Source: Lycorma delicatula
Lineage: Eukaryota; Arthropoda; Insecta; Hemiptera; Fulgoridae
Length of the DNA: 64,000 bases
Reading direction: 5' to 3'
Assembly: GCF_047948215.1 (NCBI RefSeq)
Contig: NC_134455.1
Location: 297,451,647 to 297,515,646, forward strand
Shown: positions 38,267-51,311 of the stretch, one piece after another
Layout of the letters: every line of letters begins with the position of its first letter
Position numbering within the stretch: the first letter of the stretch is position 1
The notes under the pieces: model-generated
The model's database searches: none
What the model saw: the letters and a program-made list of their open reading frames with translations, nothing else
Told to the model about the DNA's origin: nothing
Translations under genes and position numbers: made by a program

Positions 38267-39893
38267 CATATCTTCTTTTAATTTGCTAAAACTATTAGTG
38301 TACATGAATAATATTTAATGGCAACAAACAAATATCTAACTGCCTGTTTTTATGTTCTGAAAGCTTATTCTGAATTTTTCAAGTCGTTCCAAGATAAGTA
38401 TAAGTATTCCAAGTTTACTGATATATGTTGATTAGGAATTTTCAACTTGGTGATAGTTTATAAATAGATTATAAGTGTATTTGAAGATAATTTCTCTTAT
38501 TTATTATTTTCTGGTTACATACCATATAGTGGTATCTTGTTATTCTTCATTCCTTAACAAATGTTGCCCATAGTTAAATATTCTGAACGTTTTCATTTTT
38601 TAGTAATTATGCTTCTGGTTTCTTTTTTAATTCCGTGAATCTTTAAAATCATATTTGTTTTTTAAACTTTTTCAGCACTTCTTATAAGCTGAAAACTGAG
38701 TTGTTTTATATGTGCATTTAATTTATGTTTAATCTTGTTATCACTTTTAAAGCTCTTGAGTGAAGTACGTGATGTGAATAGGTAGAAGGAAAAAGTCTCA
38801 CAACTAATATGATTCTAAATTTGATTTATTGTAATCTATGCATAGGAACTGTGTGTATCTTATATGGAACTCAGATATACTGTGCCTAAATTTATTTTAT
38901 TTACCTGTCTTTTCTTATTGTATTTGTCTTCAGTAAAAACTAAACGTTTTTAAAACTAACGTGAAACATATAGCGCTTATTTTACTTGCTGACATGAAAA
39001 TAAATCTTCCACTTTTGAATTATTAATATCTAGTTAGTCAATTTATTTGACTAGTTATAAAGGTAGTAATGGCATTTATTTAATCCCTTTTTAATAAATC
39101 AATGATTCCTAAACGTTTTTAATTGATGCTTTATGTTGAAAAAACTTTTGTTAGCATCTCCCATCTACAAAGTTAAAAAAACAATTGATAAAAAGCTGTT
39201 TTTTTAAATTTATTTTTAACAAAACAAAAAAAATAATTGCATAATAGTAGTAATTAACCTAGTCAAATATTAATAAAAGGGTATGAATCCTGCGCACATT
39301 CTTAAGAATCAGAGGTGGACAATTATTTTTTCTTAAATTCATTTTTTAAATATATGTTTAAAATCAGATTACTTTTAAAATTAATTACTTCTACAGATGT
39401 GGAAAAAGTATAATATACTTTTTTTGTTTTGTCTGAATACCTGATTTGATTTTAAACCTGATGAAGATCAGATGAAAGTTATATGTTAATTTAGGTATGG
39501 TTTATTGATTTATTAATGTCCTTAGTCTTTTTCTTTTGTTATTCCTTTTACAGTTAAGCATTAGAGATTCTTCTATTTTCCTCTTGTTTTTAGGTATTGA
39601 AAATAATCATTATCAAAGATTTTTAGTGTTACATCTTCTGTTACCATTAGTTCTGTCCATAAAGAAACCATTTTTTAATATAAACACCCAAATGTATTGA
39701 TGCTATCTGCCTTGTGGTATTGTGTTGTTAGATCTTGAGATCCTTAAATAACCGTCTCATGCTATCCAACTGTTACTGTTATTCTCAATTTACATTTTAT
39801 GGTGTAATGAATGAAGTAATATTTAGTTCTTGTGGTTATTTTTTTTATGAAATGAGAAAGGATATTGAATATAAGTATATGTTAAATTGTGTA
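38267..39893. other. No feature recognised
   Basis: AT-rich intronic sequence with no coding or repeat signal. Confidence 0.5.
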
Positions 39894-40918
39894 CTACAGG
39901 GTCATTTGTAAAGTTCTCGGACTGACTCAGAGATGACGGAAGTATGACTAAATTAATATTTTACTTGTCAGGTATGATCCTTTAATTGGCGTGCTGTGAA
40001 AGTTCAGACGCATGCTTTTAGTTGTTTGTTTGTAGTAATCTAATAAAGCAAACAAGTTTTGAAGTTTTCTGATGGATAGAATTGTAGTTCAAGCTTTTAT
40101 ACTTTGTTTTAAAAGGTTTACACAGACTATTATAAGAATATTTTGAATATTCAAAGAATAGTTAAATATGATATTTAAAACAGCCATTTTAAAGGATGTT
40201 TCGGATATAAAAAAGCTTTTTTTTAAATGAATATTGCATTTGCTAACAATTGATCAAAAACGCATTTGACTGAAAACTTCTCAAGGGTTTTAAACTTATT
40301 TAAATGTGAATCCACTGAGTTCTTTGATGGTTTATAATAGTGGATGAAACATGGATTTAACATTACACACCAAAGTCCAGTCAGTGGATGAGCAGGTGAA
40401 AGTGCACCAAAGAAATCGAAAACTGTTCCATCTGCAGGAAAAGTTATGACTATGGTTGTTTGGATTTCTTGTGATATGGTACTAATAGACAATCTGTTAA
40501 AAGGTAGGACCATCACCTGAGAATGTTATGCTTCACTACCGAACCGTTTAAAGGGTTCTATTCTGGTGGTCCCAGAGGTTAAAATAAAAAAATGTGTTTG
40601 CACACATCTCTAGGGTTGTTGCTACAAAACTCCATGACCTACATGTCAAATGCTTCTACAAGTGCTGTATTTGATAGATTTTGCTTCCAGCGATTACTTC
40701 GCAAACATGAAGCAATTGCTTGCTGGATGAAGATTCACTTCGAATGATGAGTTCAAAGCTGAAACAACTGCTTATTTTACAGAGTTGGACAAATTGTCCA
40801 ACTCTTAATATTGAGGGTATTTAATAGTTGAAAAATCATTGATCTGTGCACTGAATTGTAATGACAGAAAAAAATTGTATTTTTTTTATCAGGCTGAGAA
40901 CTTTATGAAGGACCTTAA
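39894..40918 (+). mobile_element. mariner-type DNA transposon, decayed
   Basis: The left end reads agggtcatttgtaaagttct and the reverse complement of the right end reads aggtccttcataaagttctc. Both continue to a ctga shared a few bases on, giving terminal repeats of about 28 bp. TA is present just outside both ends (39892-39893 and 40919-40920), as expected for mariner. At about 1.0 kb it is shorter than the usual 1.3 kb, so internal deletions are likely. The transposase relic is on the plus strand, the opposite of the window's other two mariner-class elements with definable ends. Confidence 0.8.
40225..40800 (+). pseudogene. mariner transposase pseudogene
   Basis: In shifting plus-strand frames one reads LLTIDQKRI (family LT.(D/E)QK..R), then V.DETW-like sequence around 40341 (first catalytic Asp region), SAPKKSKTVPSAGKVMTMV (family PAPKK.K...SAGKVMATVFWD), VLIDNLLKGRTIT, and near the end ASSDYFANMKQLLAG followed by RFTSNDEFKAETTAYFTELD. 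The order and wording are those of classic mariner DD34D transposases. The HQDNAPAH segment is unreadable, and stops and frameshifts are many. It is a dead copy. Confidence 0.8.
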
Positions 40919-40920
40919 TA

Positions 40921-43900
40921 AATTTGGGGAAAATTTACTTTAAAAATGTAATAAAGAAGTTATAAGAAGGAATGTGTAAACTAAATCCATCTAGGATTAT
41001 GAATATTTGCTTTTAATTATATATCATAAAATTAAAGGACAGAATTTGAAAAATGTGATGCCTATGAAAGACTCTGGTAATGATCTCATTGAAAAAGTGT
41101 GGCTGATTAGTATGAGGAGAAGTGTAGATATGTAAAAGTTGTGTTCTTTGATGTTGATTGAAAAACTGAACATGCTTTACAATAAAATTTGTGTTATGCT
41201 TGGTGACTGAGAAACATCAGTTAAATATGTTTTTTGTTAGTTGCTTGGCTTTTGGCTGTTTCAAATGTTACAGAAAAAACTCATAAGGGATGAGATGTGG
41301 TTGTTTGAATGGAACCAAAGCACAGGAAAATTTGCTATGGAAATATAAATAAACAGAATTTGAACAATCATTCCTTCATTGAAAAAAATATTGGAACCAC
41401 TCTGAAGGAGACAACCCTGAATTTCATATAACTACTAATAAATTTTTCTTTATAGAAAGTTTGGTTTTGTAAATTATAGCTGTGATAAATTTCCTGTTGG
41501 AGAAAACTTCATTGTTTATGTATAAATCGTTCTGGTGGCTAGTTGTGTGGTTATTCTTATTAGTCAGTTCACCTGAACTCTTAATTAATGTTGTCCTATC
41601 GAGCCATTTTCCAGTTACCAATTCATCAAATGAACAAGAACTACTTAATTGTTTTGTTTCCAATGATGTTCACTTTGTACAGGCTGATAAATGTACATAA
41701 TACATAATATATTTGTGTCCACATATAAAATGATTGACTAAATATTCACTCTTGTGAATATTGTGTCAATTTCTTATCTGGTTACTCCATCCTGTTATTA
41801 ATTTTTGATCTAACCCTAATAGGATCAGAACAATCTATAGTAGATGGTTCTGCAAATTTAATGTTATAGTAACATTCACATGTTTATTTATTCAGGAGAT
41901 GTGTATATTGCTTCTTAATTACTGTTAAAAAAAAAACTTTTTTTAGAAGTTTTTCTGGAAAAAAGTGTTCATCAGTAAATTTTTAAAGTAAAAGCCATGT
42001 CATACCCTCACTCTATGTTACTATTATTTAAAGTTTAAAATAATAAGTTTTTTATCATTTACCATATGTAATCTTACTAGAGTATATTTTCTGGTCCTGA
42101 TATTTTATGGTAATCAAATTGATAATTTCTGTAAAGTGATGTTTTCTATTTCCGACTGTATCAAAATTTTTAAATTATACAGTCGGTTTAATTTAATATC
42201 ATTATCCATAAAAATCTCATTCATGCAAAATTGTAATAATAATAATTTTTGGTTACTTTTCTTTTTTAAATACAAACAGTTTCTCAGATTAAGCACCACT
42301 CTTGATAGTTATTATATTAGTAAAACTGACTTATATGTAAGCATTATCATAATAAAGCATATTGAGTTGTAGTGTAATACTTATATTTTATATATTAAAT
42401 TAATATTTTAGCCAATTATCTTTATGAAGTTAGTTAAGATTAATACTAGCATATGTCGTTAAATCACATTACTACCATTATGCTTTTTACAGTATTTTTT
42501 GAAACCATAATTCATCTATGTTATTAATTTATATAAGAACATTTCATTTATGGTCTCATTAATTATGTATTTGTAAGAAAATAATACTTTCTAAAATTTA
42601 CAAGATGACTTATAGCAAGAATAGTTATTATCTTTGTTTAGTATGTTTCAGTGGTTTAAAACAGACAGAATGAACATAAGAAATTAATATTCTCAAGCTA
42701 CCTTTACCACATATTAATTTTTTTTTATTCTTACATTTTTTCTCAATTTTTATTTATAATGGGGGCTTTATTCAAAGTGGTTAGTAGTTAAAGGTATAAT
42801 TATAATTAACTAATTAGAATAGTGTTTAACAGTAATAAAAAAAAATTACCCATTATACTTTTAGCACACATATTTCAGATCTCCAATTTTTGTACCTTAC
42901 AAATTAAGTGCATGATCATTTGCCTTCACCTTTAAATTAACATAATGAATTAGCATCACTACTTTTTTTTTAACTCCACCATTAAATGTTTATTTAAGTT
43001 CACTTACCTTTCTGCATGAAGTAAATGCTCTAGTCTTTTCATCAACTTTTCTAAATTTAAGTGCATTTCAAATAACTATTACTCGTGTTTCATGTAAAAT
43101 ATAATTTTATACAAATATCTTCAACTTCAAGAAGTATTTTTGATGTTATGGCGTAACATTGTCACTAATTAAGATTTTTAGTTGGAACTAGTTAAATTTT
43201 TTTATAACCATTTTTTTTTAGTTGTTATATCCAATGCTCTACTAATTTTAAATGTTCTTTAAAGTTTTAATGTTATTACAGATTATATTTTTTTCATTTG
43301 AACTATTATTATTATTATTTTTTTTTATAAATAATAGGTTAGTTTATTTGGTTAAAAAAAATTTAAACAAAAATTATTTTTTTTTTGTTATTTAAATTAA
43401 TTTATTACATATGATTGTATGGAATTAATTCATTATGAAAGTGGGATGAATAAAATAATATAATTGTATTTTCTTGATTTATAGAAAAAAGACAGCTTAA
43501 AGTGGAAATTATTTTATACAAGAGCAAGTACATCTACATACTGTGAGTTGTACTTCAGTAATAACTGCTCTTATTTTAATGTTTAATTCAATTTTTTTTT
43601 TTTTTTTTTGTAAAAAGTTAACAAGAAAATTTCTTTGCTGTATCAAATATTTCTTGAAGTTTATCATACAGATTAACAATAATTAATTTTTTTTTTAATT
43701 TTTAATTTTTTTTTAATACATGATTTAGTTAAGTAAAATGTAGCCTTTTCTTTGCAACATATTTAAAAATTGAAAGAAACTTCTGTAAAATGAAGAAATG
43801 TTATATAAGTAATAATAAATTTAAGTGAATTCTTTCACAAAATCTATGTACAGAGTTTTCCTGCAAACTAGTTGTACATTTTCCCCCATATAGATTAAAA

Positions 43901-45686
43901 AGTTGTGTTATCTTTAACAATTACTCAGTTATGCTCATGATCTCTTAAATATGTTTATGAGCATACATTTTTACTTATCAGTTTCTTTCATTTCAAACCA
44001 TACTAAGTAAAATGTGTTAAGATTAATAAAACATAAAATACATCTTTAGTTGCTTTTGAAAATTAAAGTATTAATTAATGATATTTTACTAACTGAAAAT
44101 GTGCATTGTTGAAATTTGCAGTTTAGTCCTTGTCTACCCTGAAAGGGCCTTGATAAAATCATAAATAAGGTGGAAACAGGTAAGAGAGAAGTAAAAGGAT
44201 ATTATAATAAAAATATAGCAATGATTTTGAAATGTGCAGATCTTCTATCATTATTTGGCGGCATACCCAGTTCAAATTTAGACTGCAATTTTCCAGAAAG
44301 TCTAATTTTAAAATTATTTCAAGGATACTTCTAGTGGAATAGCCTTATTCTGTAGACATTGAATATACTGCATGTTTCTTAGAATGATTCAAGGAATGAC
44401 CGATTATGACTCAGATTTTGAGCTGAAGGTTGTTTGTGACTCAATGACACTGTTTTGGTTCTATTTCTGTACTGATTTCTTCTTATTAGTTTTTATTTTT
44501 CCTTCAATTCTGCCTAATGCTCAGTGTTTTTCACAAAATTTAGAAAATGTTTAGTTTGTTCAGTCTTTCTTAGATCATTCCAGACCTCTTAATGGTTTGG
44601 AAAAATTATCTTCTACAATTGTGCTGTGTCTAATTAATTTTGTTGTATTTTGTTGTGTTTCCGGCCAGTTTTGTTGTTAATGGTTTCATAGAACCAGAAG
44701 TTTAGACTTGCTGAGATTTATTTATTTTGTGATCAGCTGGTATTTTAGTTTATGAAAGACCCTGAACAGTTTATGAAATTTATATGCAATAAACTAATTT
44801 AAATAAATATTTATTAATTAATTATTTCATTTAGCACAGTCCTCTACTTTAAATTCCAGTGTACTCTACACTCACTTTTTAGACGCAGAAGAGAAATCAA
44901 TATAAAAGCAAGTTTTTTGACATTATATTAATCTAATTCACCATCATTTTGTAAACAACCAAACATTTTCTGGGTTCATTCAGAGTTCCAAGTACCTTAA
45001 AGTTCTGTAATATTTATAATGTAATTCTGTGTCGGGAAGCATTACTTTGATGTATAATTTTTATAAATTATTAGTAATGAGTGATCTTATGTTAAAAAGT
45101 TATTTATCTATTTATCCTTTATACATGTTTTCAAAAATCACAGAAAAGATTCAAAGAGTGCAGAAAAAATTTGTGTTGTTATGAAATGAAAGAACTGAGA
45201 TTCCAGTCCTTTGAAACTTCTAATTATGAGAAAAAATATCTGTGATTTAAGAAAATTATGTGATGTTCGTTTAATTAAGTGAAAATCAGTTATACTAACA
45301 AATAATTTATGAGTAAAAATCAGTGTTTTTTTAATGTATTTTATAGTTAATGTATTTTTAATACTTCTGAGTACATTTAAATGCTTGAAATATTATTGAA
45401 AATTTTTTAAAAATAAAAATTCAACTGCATCAGTTGGACGTGATGTTTCCTTTCTATGGATCTGATATAATGCTTTTTTGGCTGCGTTTTCTTGACTTTC
45501 ATAATTTATTACCTACATCTCAGTAGCAAAAATTTCTGTCAATTTTTAGTTGATCCATCTTTTCATTTACTTACTGCCTGACTTCTCTTTGAAACATAAA
45601 TTATTTTTTTTTATTAGTATTTATTACGTAAATATATTATGTATATTTAAATTAAAATTTTAATTATTTTCATTTATTCTTCCCAG
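40921..45686. other. No assignable gene; one unrecognised open frame
   Basis: AT-rich sequence. A 64-codon plus-strand open stretch at 44143-44334 (containing LLSLFGGIPSSNLDCNFPES) is less AT-biased than its flanks. It matches no family that I know and lacks an early ATG. Open frames at 41424-41700 on both strands show no motif. Confidence 0.45.
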
Positions 45687-45716
45687 TTGTTCAGGATAAA
45701 ACCGGTTCCGGTATTA
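45687..45716 (+). CDS. Candidate 30-bp in-frame microexon of the CASK gene
   Basis: A 30-nt segment lies between a strong acceptor (pyrimidine-rich run ending ttcttcccag) and a consensus donor (gtaagt). It is richer in G and C than its flanks. In phase 0, the phase required by the downstream SH3 exon, it reads LFRIKPVPVL with no stop. Joined to the next exon it would add ten residues to the PDZ-SH3 linker without shifting the frame. A second frame contains a stop, and the third is open but would put the SH3 exon out of frame. Short alternatively spliced cassettes are common in neuronal scaffold genes. I do not recognise this peptide from a known CASK isoform, so this is a splice-site prediction only. 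Confidence 0.35.
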
Positions 45717-48700
45717 GTAAGTATACTGTTAAATATTTGCGTCTAAAGTGTATCTATTTTAATATGTGCTGAGTAATAATGTTTATTTAAAGAAATGTTA
45801 TTGATGTATTTACTCATGTTATAGTTGGAATGCTATGTATCTGTTATTAATTATTATATCTTCCTCCCACCCACTATGTATGTTTCATTCTAGTCTGGAT
45901 TTGTTGTGAAAAAAATTGTTGTATGATTGCAATGTAGGAGAGAATAGCTGTAAGTTAACTGTAATTATATTCTACTTAAAATGGGGTATATTTAAATTTA
46001 GAAGTATAATTAATCAATTTGTCTGATCATTTATTTTTATTCCCTGCGTAAAATTAGTTACATTGTTTTTATTTTCTTTACAAAATTATTATTGTTGCAT
46101 GAAGTATTTAATTCTAAAGTAAATGTTATCATAATTTAAATACGTACCTTATTAATTAATTTAAATATCTAAAGAATTTATATCTTTAAACCTTTATTTC
46201 TAGTAGTTGTTGGTGATTGTCTTAAGTTGTATCTTCAATTACTTTCTTTTTTTTTGTATGAGTACTTTATAATAGTGTATTTTCCTTAAAAATGAAATTT
46301 GTTATAAATTCCTTACACAAGCTGCAACTGCAACTGTGTAGGACATATTGGATTGGTTTGTTGAGTATGTTGAGAGGTATGTTGAGAGCTAAAGTTTTGG
46401 GAGCAAGTTCTTTTCTGAAATCCAATCTATAAAACTGTTTTCGTTTGCTATTAATTTCTTTCCTAGTGACACAGTTATGAAAAATAAAATGCTTATCTTT
46501 TATCTTGGATTAACTATTTACTCAATTTAAAACTTTGATGAAGAGATTGTATATTTTTAGTGAATAGTAGAGTAAAAAAAAAGTATAAATCCATGAAAAC
46601 TTATTAATGACTCAAATTTCTATTTTTTAAATGTAACAAGGGATGAATTAATTTTTTGTCTTATGTAACCTAGTTTAGCTTTTTTATGGCTATTACACAT
46701 GTGACACACAGCTGTGTTATAAAAAGCATCAATCCAAATTATTTTCTTTGAGTAATTTTGTTCATTGTACAACCAAACAAACAGGACTTTATGTATCACA
46801 TTTATCAGCTCTATTTTGGTAGTTTTGACATACTGATATTTGTATTAGTATATTTGATTTATTGAAGGTAGAAATGGGAAACCAGTTGCTCTTCACTTTC
46901 CCTAATAATCCTGATATATGGGATATGGGATAGACTTGTTATTGTTGAAGATGGGTTTGATATTTTTGAGAGTGGCTTGTGATTCCATGTTAACTGCAAC
47001 TGTTTGGGTATACTTGTATACATTTTAGACTAATTTTTTTAATTTCCTGATAATATAAAAATTAATACAATTTTTTTCCCCGAGTCACCATTTACTCATC
47101 ATTTTTTATCAACTAATAAGTTTCTGGTTATTTTTTTTACTTCAGCTTTAATTACTTCTTGTAGAACTACATCAACAAAGAACACATCAGTTAATTATTA
47201 TTTTTTGTCTACATTAACTCTAATGTTTAGCTGAAGAACCAATTTCATTATTCTATCCATAATGATTTAAGACAGCTTGCAAGGTAAATGGCCTTGTTAA
47301 ATTGCACTTTTCACATTAAAATTCTCAATTATTTTAGATTACAACTTCCGCACATAGCCATTTTTGTGCGTTTTATTAATGTTTTTGGTACCCCTGCGTT
47401 TTCTTTACTGGATAAACTTTTTGCATGAAATACTATCATTGATTTGAAAAAAAAAAAATTTTCATTAAATGTCCAAAATTTTTTTTCTCGTATAAAAATT
47501 TTGTTTGTTGCCCATCTTCATTTTTAAAAGTCAGTTTAAGCATGTTCCTAGATTTTTCTCCATGTACAAATTGATTGTATTGATCATTTTGAGAGTATCA
47601 TGAGTATGGTAGTTAGCCTTCCTACTGTTTTTACTTTTTTTTTTAATGAAATGGGCCTATAACTCCTGTATTAAATACAGAAAAAAATTGTTGCCATTTT
47701 TTTTATAAACGGTCATTTTTCTGTATGTCACATTTTTCTTTTTGTTTGTAGATTTTTTAAACTGATTTTAATAAAAGGAGAAGGTCACATAAAATAAAAA
47801 GTAGAGGAAGTTGCTCTACATTTCTAAATAACTTAATTTTTTATAAAGTTGCATATAAAATGATTACTGTTATTAATATTAATTTACTTGCCATCATAGA
47901 TGCTTAGTATTCTATTGTTGTACAATGCCATTCTGATATTCAGATTGTTTTCTTGTGAATATTAATCAGAAACTTAGGATTAAAAAGTAGTAACAGTTCC
48001 TGCATCTCATATCCCTGATAACCAAAGATCATACTTGGAGCAGTCAATCTCTGAATTCCTATTTTTATTTTTATCAAGATCCAGGTTTCATGCCTTTATG
48101 TTCTTGCAAGTTTTTTTAGTCAGGCAGCATTTTTGTTGGCTTAAGCAAACAATAAACAAAAAAAATAAAACTGAATAATGTAAAATAAAATGAAGTCTAA
48201 ACAAATAAACTCAACTTGAAAAAACCTGAAAAAAAATTAAATTAAAAAATACATTTTTGCAGTTTTTTCCTTGGATTTTGACTTTTTAAAGTTGAAGCAC
48301 TTCAAAAACAATGATTTACACAACCTTACATCTTTAATTAGGCTCTTAACTTGAAAAAGTTGAAATTTGAAAAAGTATAAAAGTATTATAAATACTATAA
48401 AAAGTATACAAAAAAGGTGTTATTTTTAGTGCACGTTTTCTTTCAATTAATAGTAATTTTTCTTTTTTTTTTTAAGTTTATTTTATTATTAAATAGTCTC
48501 CTTTATATTAAAACAGTTTTTACTTTTATTCCATTTTACTTGAGGCTTTTCCTTTTTCATCTATTTAAAAATGTTATATTATGATAATCATTGGTTATCT
48601 TTATTATCAAACCAAAACATATTTCTTGTTTTAATAAAAAATGTATCATTCTTACAAAAATTAAAAAAAATTTCTCACAAATTTAAAAAAGCTGCATCCA

Positions 48701-48738
48701 ACTTAACTTTCTGAAAAAAAAAATTAATTATCACTCAA
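45717..48738. other. No feature that can be supported
   Basis: AT-rich sequence. The part around 47080-47760 is pyrimidine-rich on the plus strand and could be a very old antisense LINE, but no motif could be read. Confidence 0.4.
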
Positions 48739-48918
48739 ATATTCTTACAAATAAACTCAGTTTCTTTAGAAATATATGAACTAAACTGTTCCAGCTGTAT
48801 AAAATTTTGTATTGGACAAATGGGGCTCAGCTTCAAACAAAGTTGTATTGACCGATTAAAAACCTTCTATAATATGCAGCACTTGCCAATAACTAGTAAA
48901 AACAAACAGTACATTTAA
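48739..48918 (+). mobile_element. Penelope-like element fragment (GIY-YIG endonuclease)
   Basis: A plus-strand open stretch of 59 codons reads EIYELNCSSCIKFCIGQMG followed by LSFKQSCIDRLKTFYN. It matches the GIY-YIG endonuclease of Penelope-like elements, whose consensus runs (G)IY.L.C..C...YIGQT.R.(F/L)..R..EH. The paired cysteines, the IGQ and the Arg after it are at the right spacing. GIY has become EIY and YIG has become CIG. The reverse transcriptase part was not found upstream, so this is an isolated 3' remnant ending at TAA (48916-48918). Confidence 0.55.
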
Positions 48919-49379
48919 TGCTATCAGAAAGAGCCAGTATTGTTTAAATTGCTTTTTTTGTCTTTAAAACTGTTTATCTTTAACATGAGTATCATAGGCA
49001 AAAACAAGAAATTATTGATTTCAATTTTGGCTGCATTTTTTATTGAATTTTCTTTTACTTGATACTTATCGGTGTCTTCACTGCTTTCTTCTGTATCATT
49101 CTCTTATTAGATGCATATAGTAATTTTCCATATTTAAATTTTCCAACTAGTGTAAAATAATTTTATCCTCATTATTTGACCAATCATACTTTTAAAGCAA
49201 ATCCCTTCCAGAAGAATCTTACCAATTAATTGAGTCTTACTTATTATTTATCCTGTCATCTGCTTTGAAATAATTCGTTTATACTTCAATTTTTTTCTTG
49301 TTTTTTTTGTTTTTATTCGAAATCACATTTTTGTTTTTTCATTACCCATCATTTCCAGTATGCATTGTTTTTATCAACA

Positions 49380-51311
49380 ATTTTTTTTGTCATCAATTGA
49401 TTCGATGCATTTCATCATTAATTGGTTGACATTAAAGTACCCATACATGTTAACAGGAAGAAAAATCTTACATTATACATCCTCTTATCTGATTGGTCTG
49501 TTCTAATCATCATTTTTTGCTAGTTTTATTCACTGTTTCCTTTTAAAATCAAACTCGCAAATTAATTAACTTGGATCCTTCATTAATGGCATGTCAACCT
49601 CTTTCTTTTAATCAAAAAAATGGAAAAATTGCAAAAAATTGAAACTTACCTTTACTCTTTTCCAATTCATCTTAAAAGCTTCATCCTTGAGTAATTTATC
49701 AATCCCACTAATTTTACAAATTTTCCTGTGAAACTACATTTTAAAAACTTTGATTTACAGCTTTCTTAATATCCATTTATCATTTCAAAGTGCTAAACTC
49801 CCTACAGATATTTTTAAAAGTTTGTTTTTAATTCCTATACAATATTTGATGCCAGCAAAACTCTTTTCTATATAAATCTGGTTTGTTCCTGAATGGTTTT
49901 GATATTTTTTTATTTCATGCATCCTTTTTAATTTTCAAACTAAATAAAAATTTAGTTTCATTTTGAATTTTTGTGTCAACAAAAATTTATATCATTCATT
50001 ACTTTTTGTAACTTAACCCTTTTCAGTCAAATTAATGATCAATGAATCTTAACAGTTTTGTTTTTTGTCGCTAAGCTGTAACCGTTATCAATTATTCCTC
50101 TAGTTTCTTTATGGCTTCTTCTTTTATTTATAAATAAAAAAGAAAGGGGCTAGGGAACGTCCATGTTTTACACTTTTCTTTACTCTACCTTCTCTTTCTT
50201 CTATTAGTATGTTGCATATTTTTTTGTTAAAATGATAATTAATTCATTTTTTTCTATAACTCAATCTACTTTTTTAAAAATCTTTATCATAATCTAATCT
50301 ATTCCATCCTTTATTAAATATTTTTTAAGATCTTCCTGTATTTAGTTTTCATTTCTTCAACCTGTCTTTTAAAATTAGTACAATAACTAAAATTTCCTGC
50401 GTTCCTGGTTTTTTTTTTGAATGCAAATTGGTTTTGATCATTTACATTTTTTATCTCTTGTTCTGTTCTTCTAAAAATTATTCTAGTAGTATATGTTACT
50501 ATTACTGTGCGGTTGTTATTGAATTTATCTGTCCTGCTTTCTTTGTTTTAATAAAAACAATGCTTTTATTAAACTCTGATTGCACTTCTCCAATCTACAA
50601 ATTTTTGGATACTAGCTTATACAACCTATTCAATCCTACATCTCCCAGTAGCAAAGGTAGGTATTAAGATATTATACAATCCATTGCTACTTTTTATTCT
50701 TTTTTAAATCATTCAGAACTCTGTCAAATTCAGATTACAATTTGAATTCATATTTAAATTAAATTCTGAAAAAAAATGTTTCTCTGAAGTTACATTCAAT
50801 TTTTCTTCCTCTTTCAGAATTTTATAAGGTAATTATTTTGCTTTAAACATGTACATTTCAATTTACATATGGTTTTCGAGTTATAGAGGTAATCATTTGA
50901 TCACTTTGACTTACTGAGGTAAAATTTCCTACAAGAATTTTTTCGAGTTATCCACAGCTTTTTTTTTGATTAAGACAGGTTTTATCAAGGGAAATGAAAA
51001 GATTTGTCAAGGATTTCGAATTATCAAGGTTTGTGTTATCTATATTCTCCCCTTTGTTCTTCTACATTCTCTTACCTCCTGTTATCTCTCTTGGGTTTTT
51101 GTGTTATACCTATGTTTCTTGTAATTTCTATTTTTTTATCTCTCTTTCAACCAGGCTTCCATTAATACTTTGCACTTTCTATTAATTTTATTTTTTACAT
51201 GCCAATACTTTCAAAAGTTTTTTTTTGTTTTTCACTTTCTCCATTCTTCTATTATCAAGTATTTCTTGTTATCCAAGGTTTTCTATCAGCTTTAACTTTT
51301 TTACTTAAATT
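49380..51311 (-). mobile_element. Old LINE relic, 3' part, interrupted by a hAT element
   Basis: Degenerate similarity to the LINE at 35650-38266 runs along the whole stretch in the same strand and order. The 3' end tttttgtcatcaattgattc corresponds to tttttgtcttcagtcatttg. The segment ggggctagggaacgtccatg at about 50147 corresponds to ggatagggaacatccttg at 36525. The upstream RT and linker regions follow. It is far more decayed than that copy. The hAT element at 51312-54557 splits it, and the remainder resumes at 54566. Confidence 0.6.
51304..51311. repeat. 8-bp target-site duplication of the hAT element (left)
   Basis: The octamer cttaaatt immediately precedes the left end of the hAT element and is repeated exactly at 54558-54565. 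Eight base pairs is the standard hAT duplication length. Confidence 0.95.

Noticed and set aside
40223..40516. 97-codon minus-strand open frame
   Set aside because: It is the shadow of the plus-strand mariner transposase relic (SAPKKSKTVPSAGKVM).
47080..47760. Pyrimidine-rich stretch resembling an old antisense LINE
   Set aside because: No RT or endonuclease motif could be read in any minus-strand frame.
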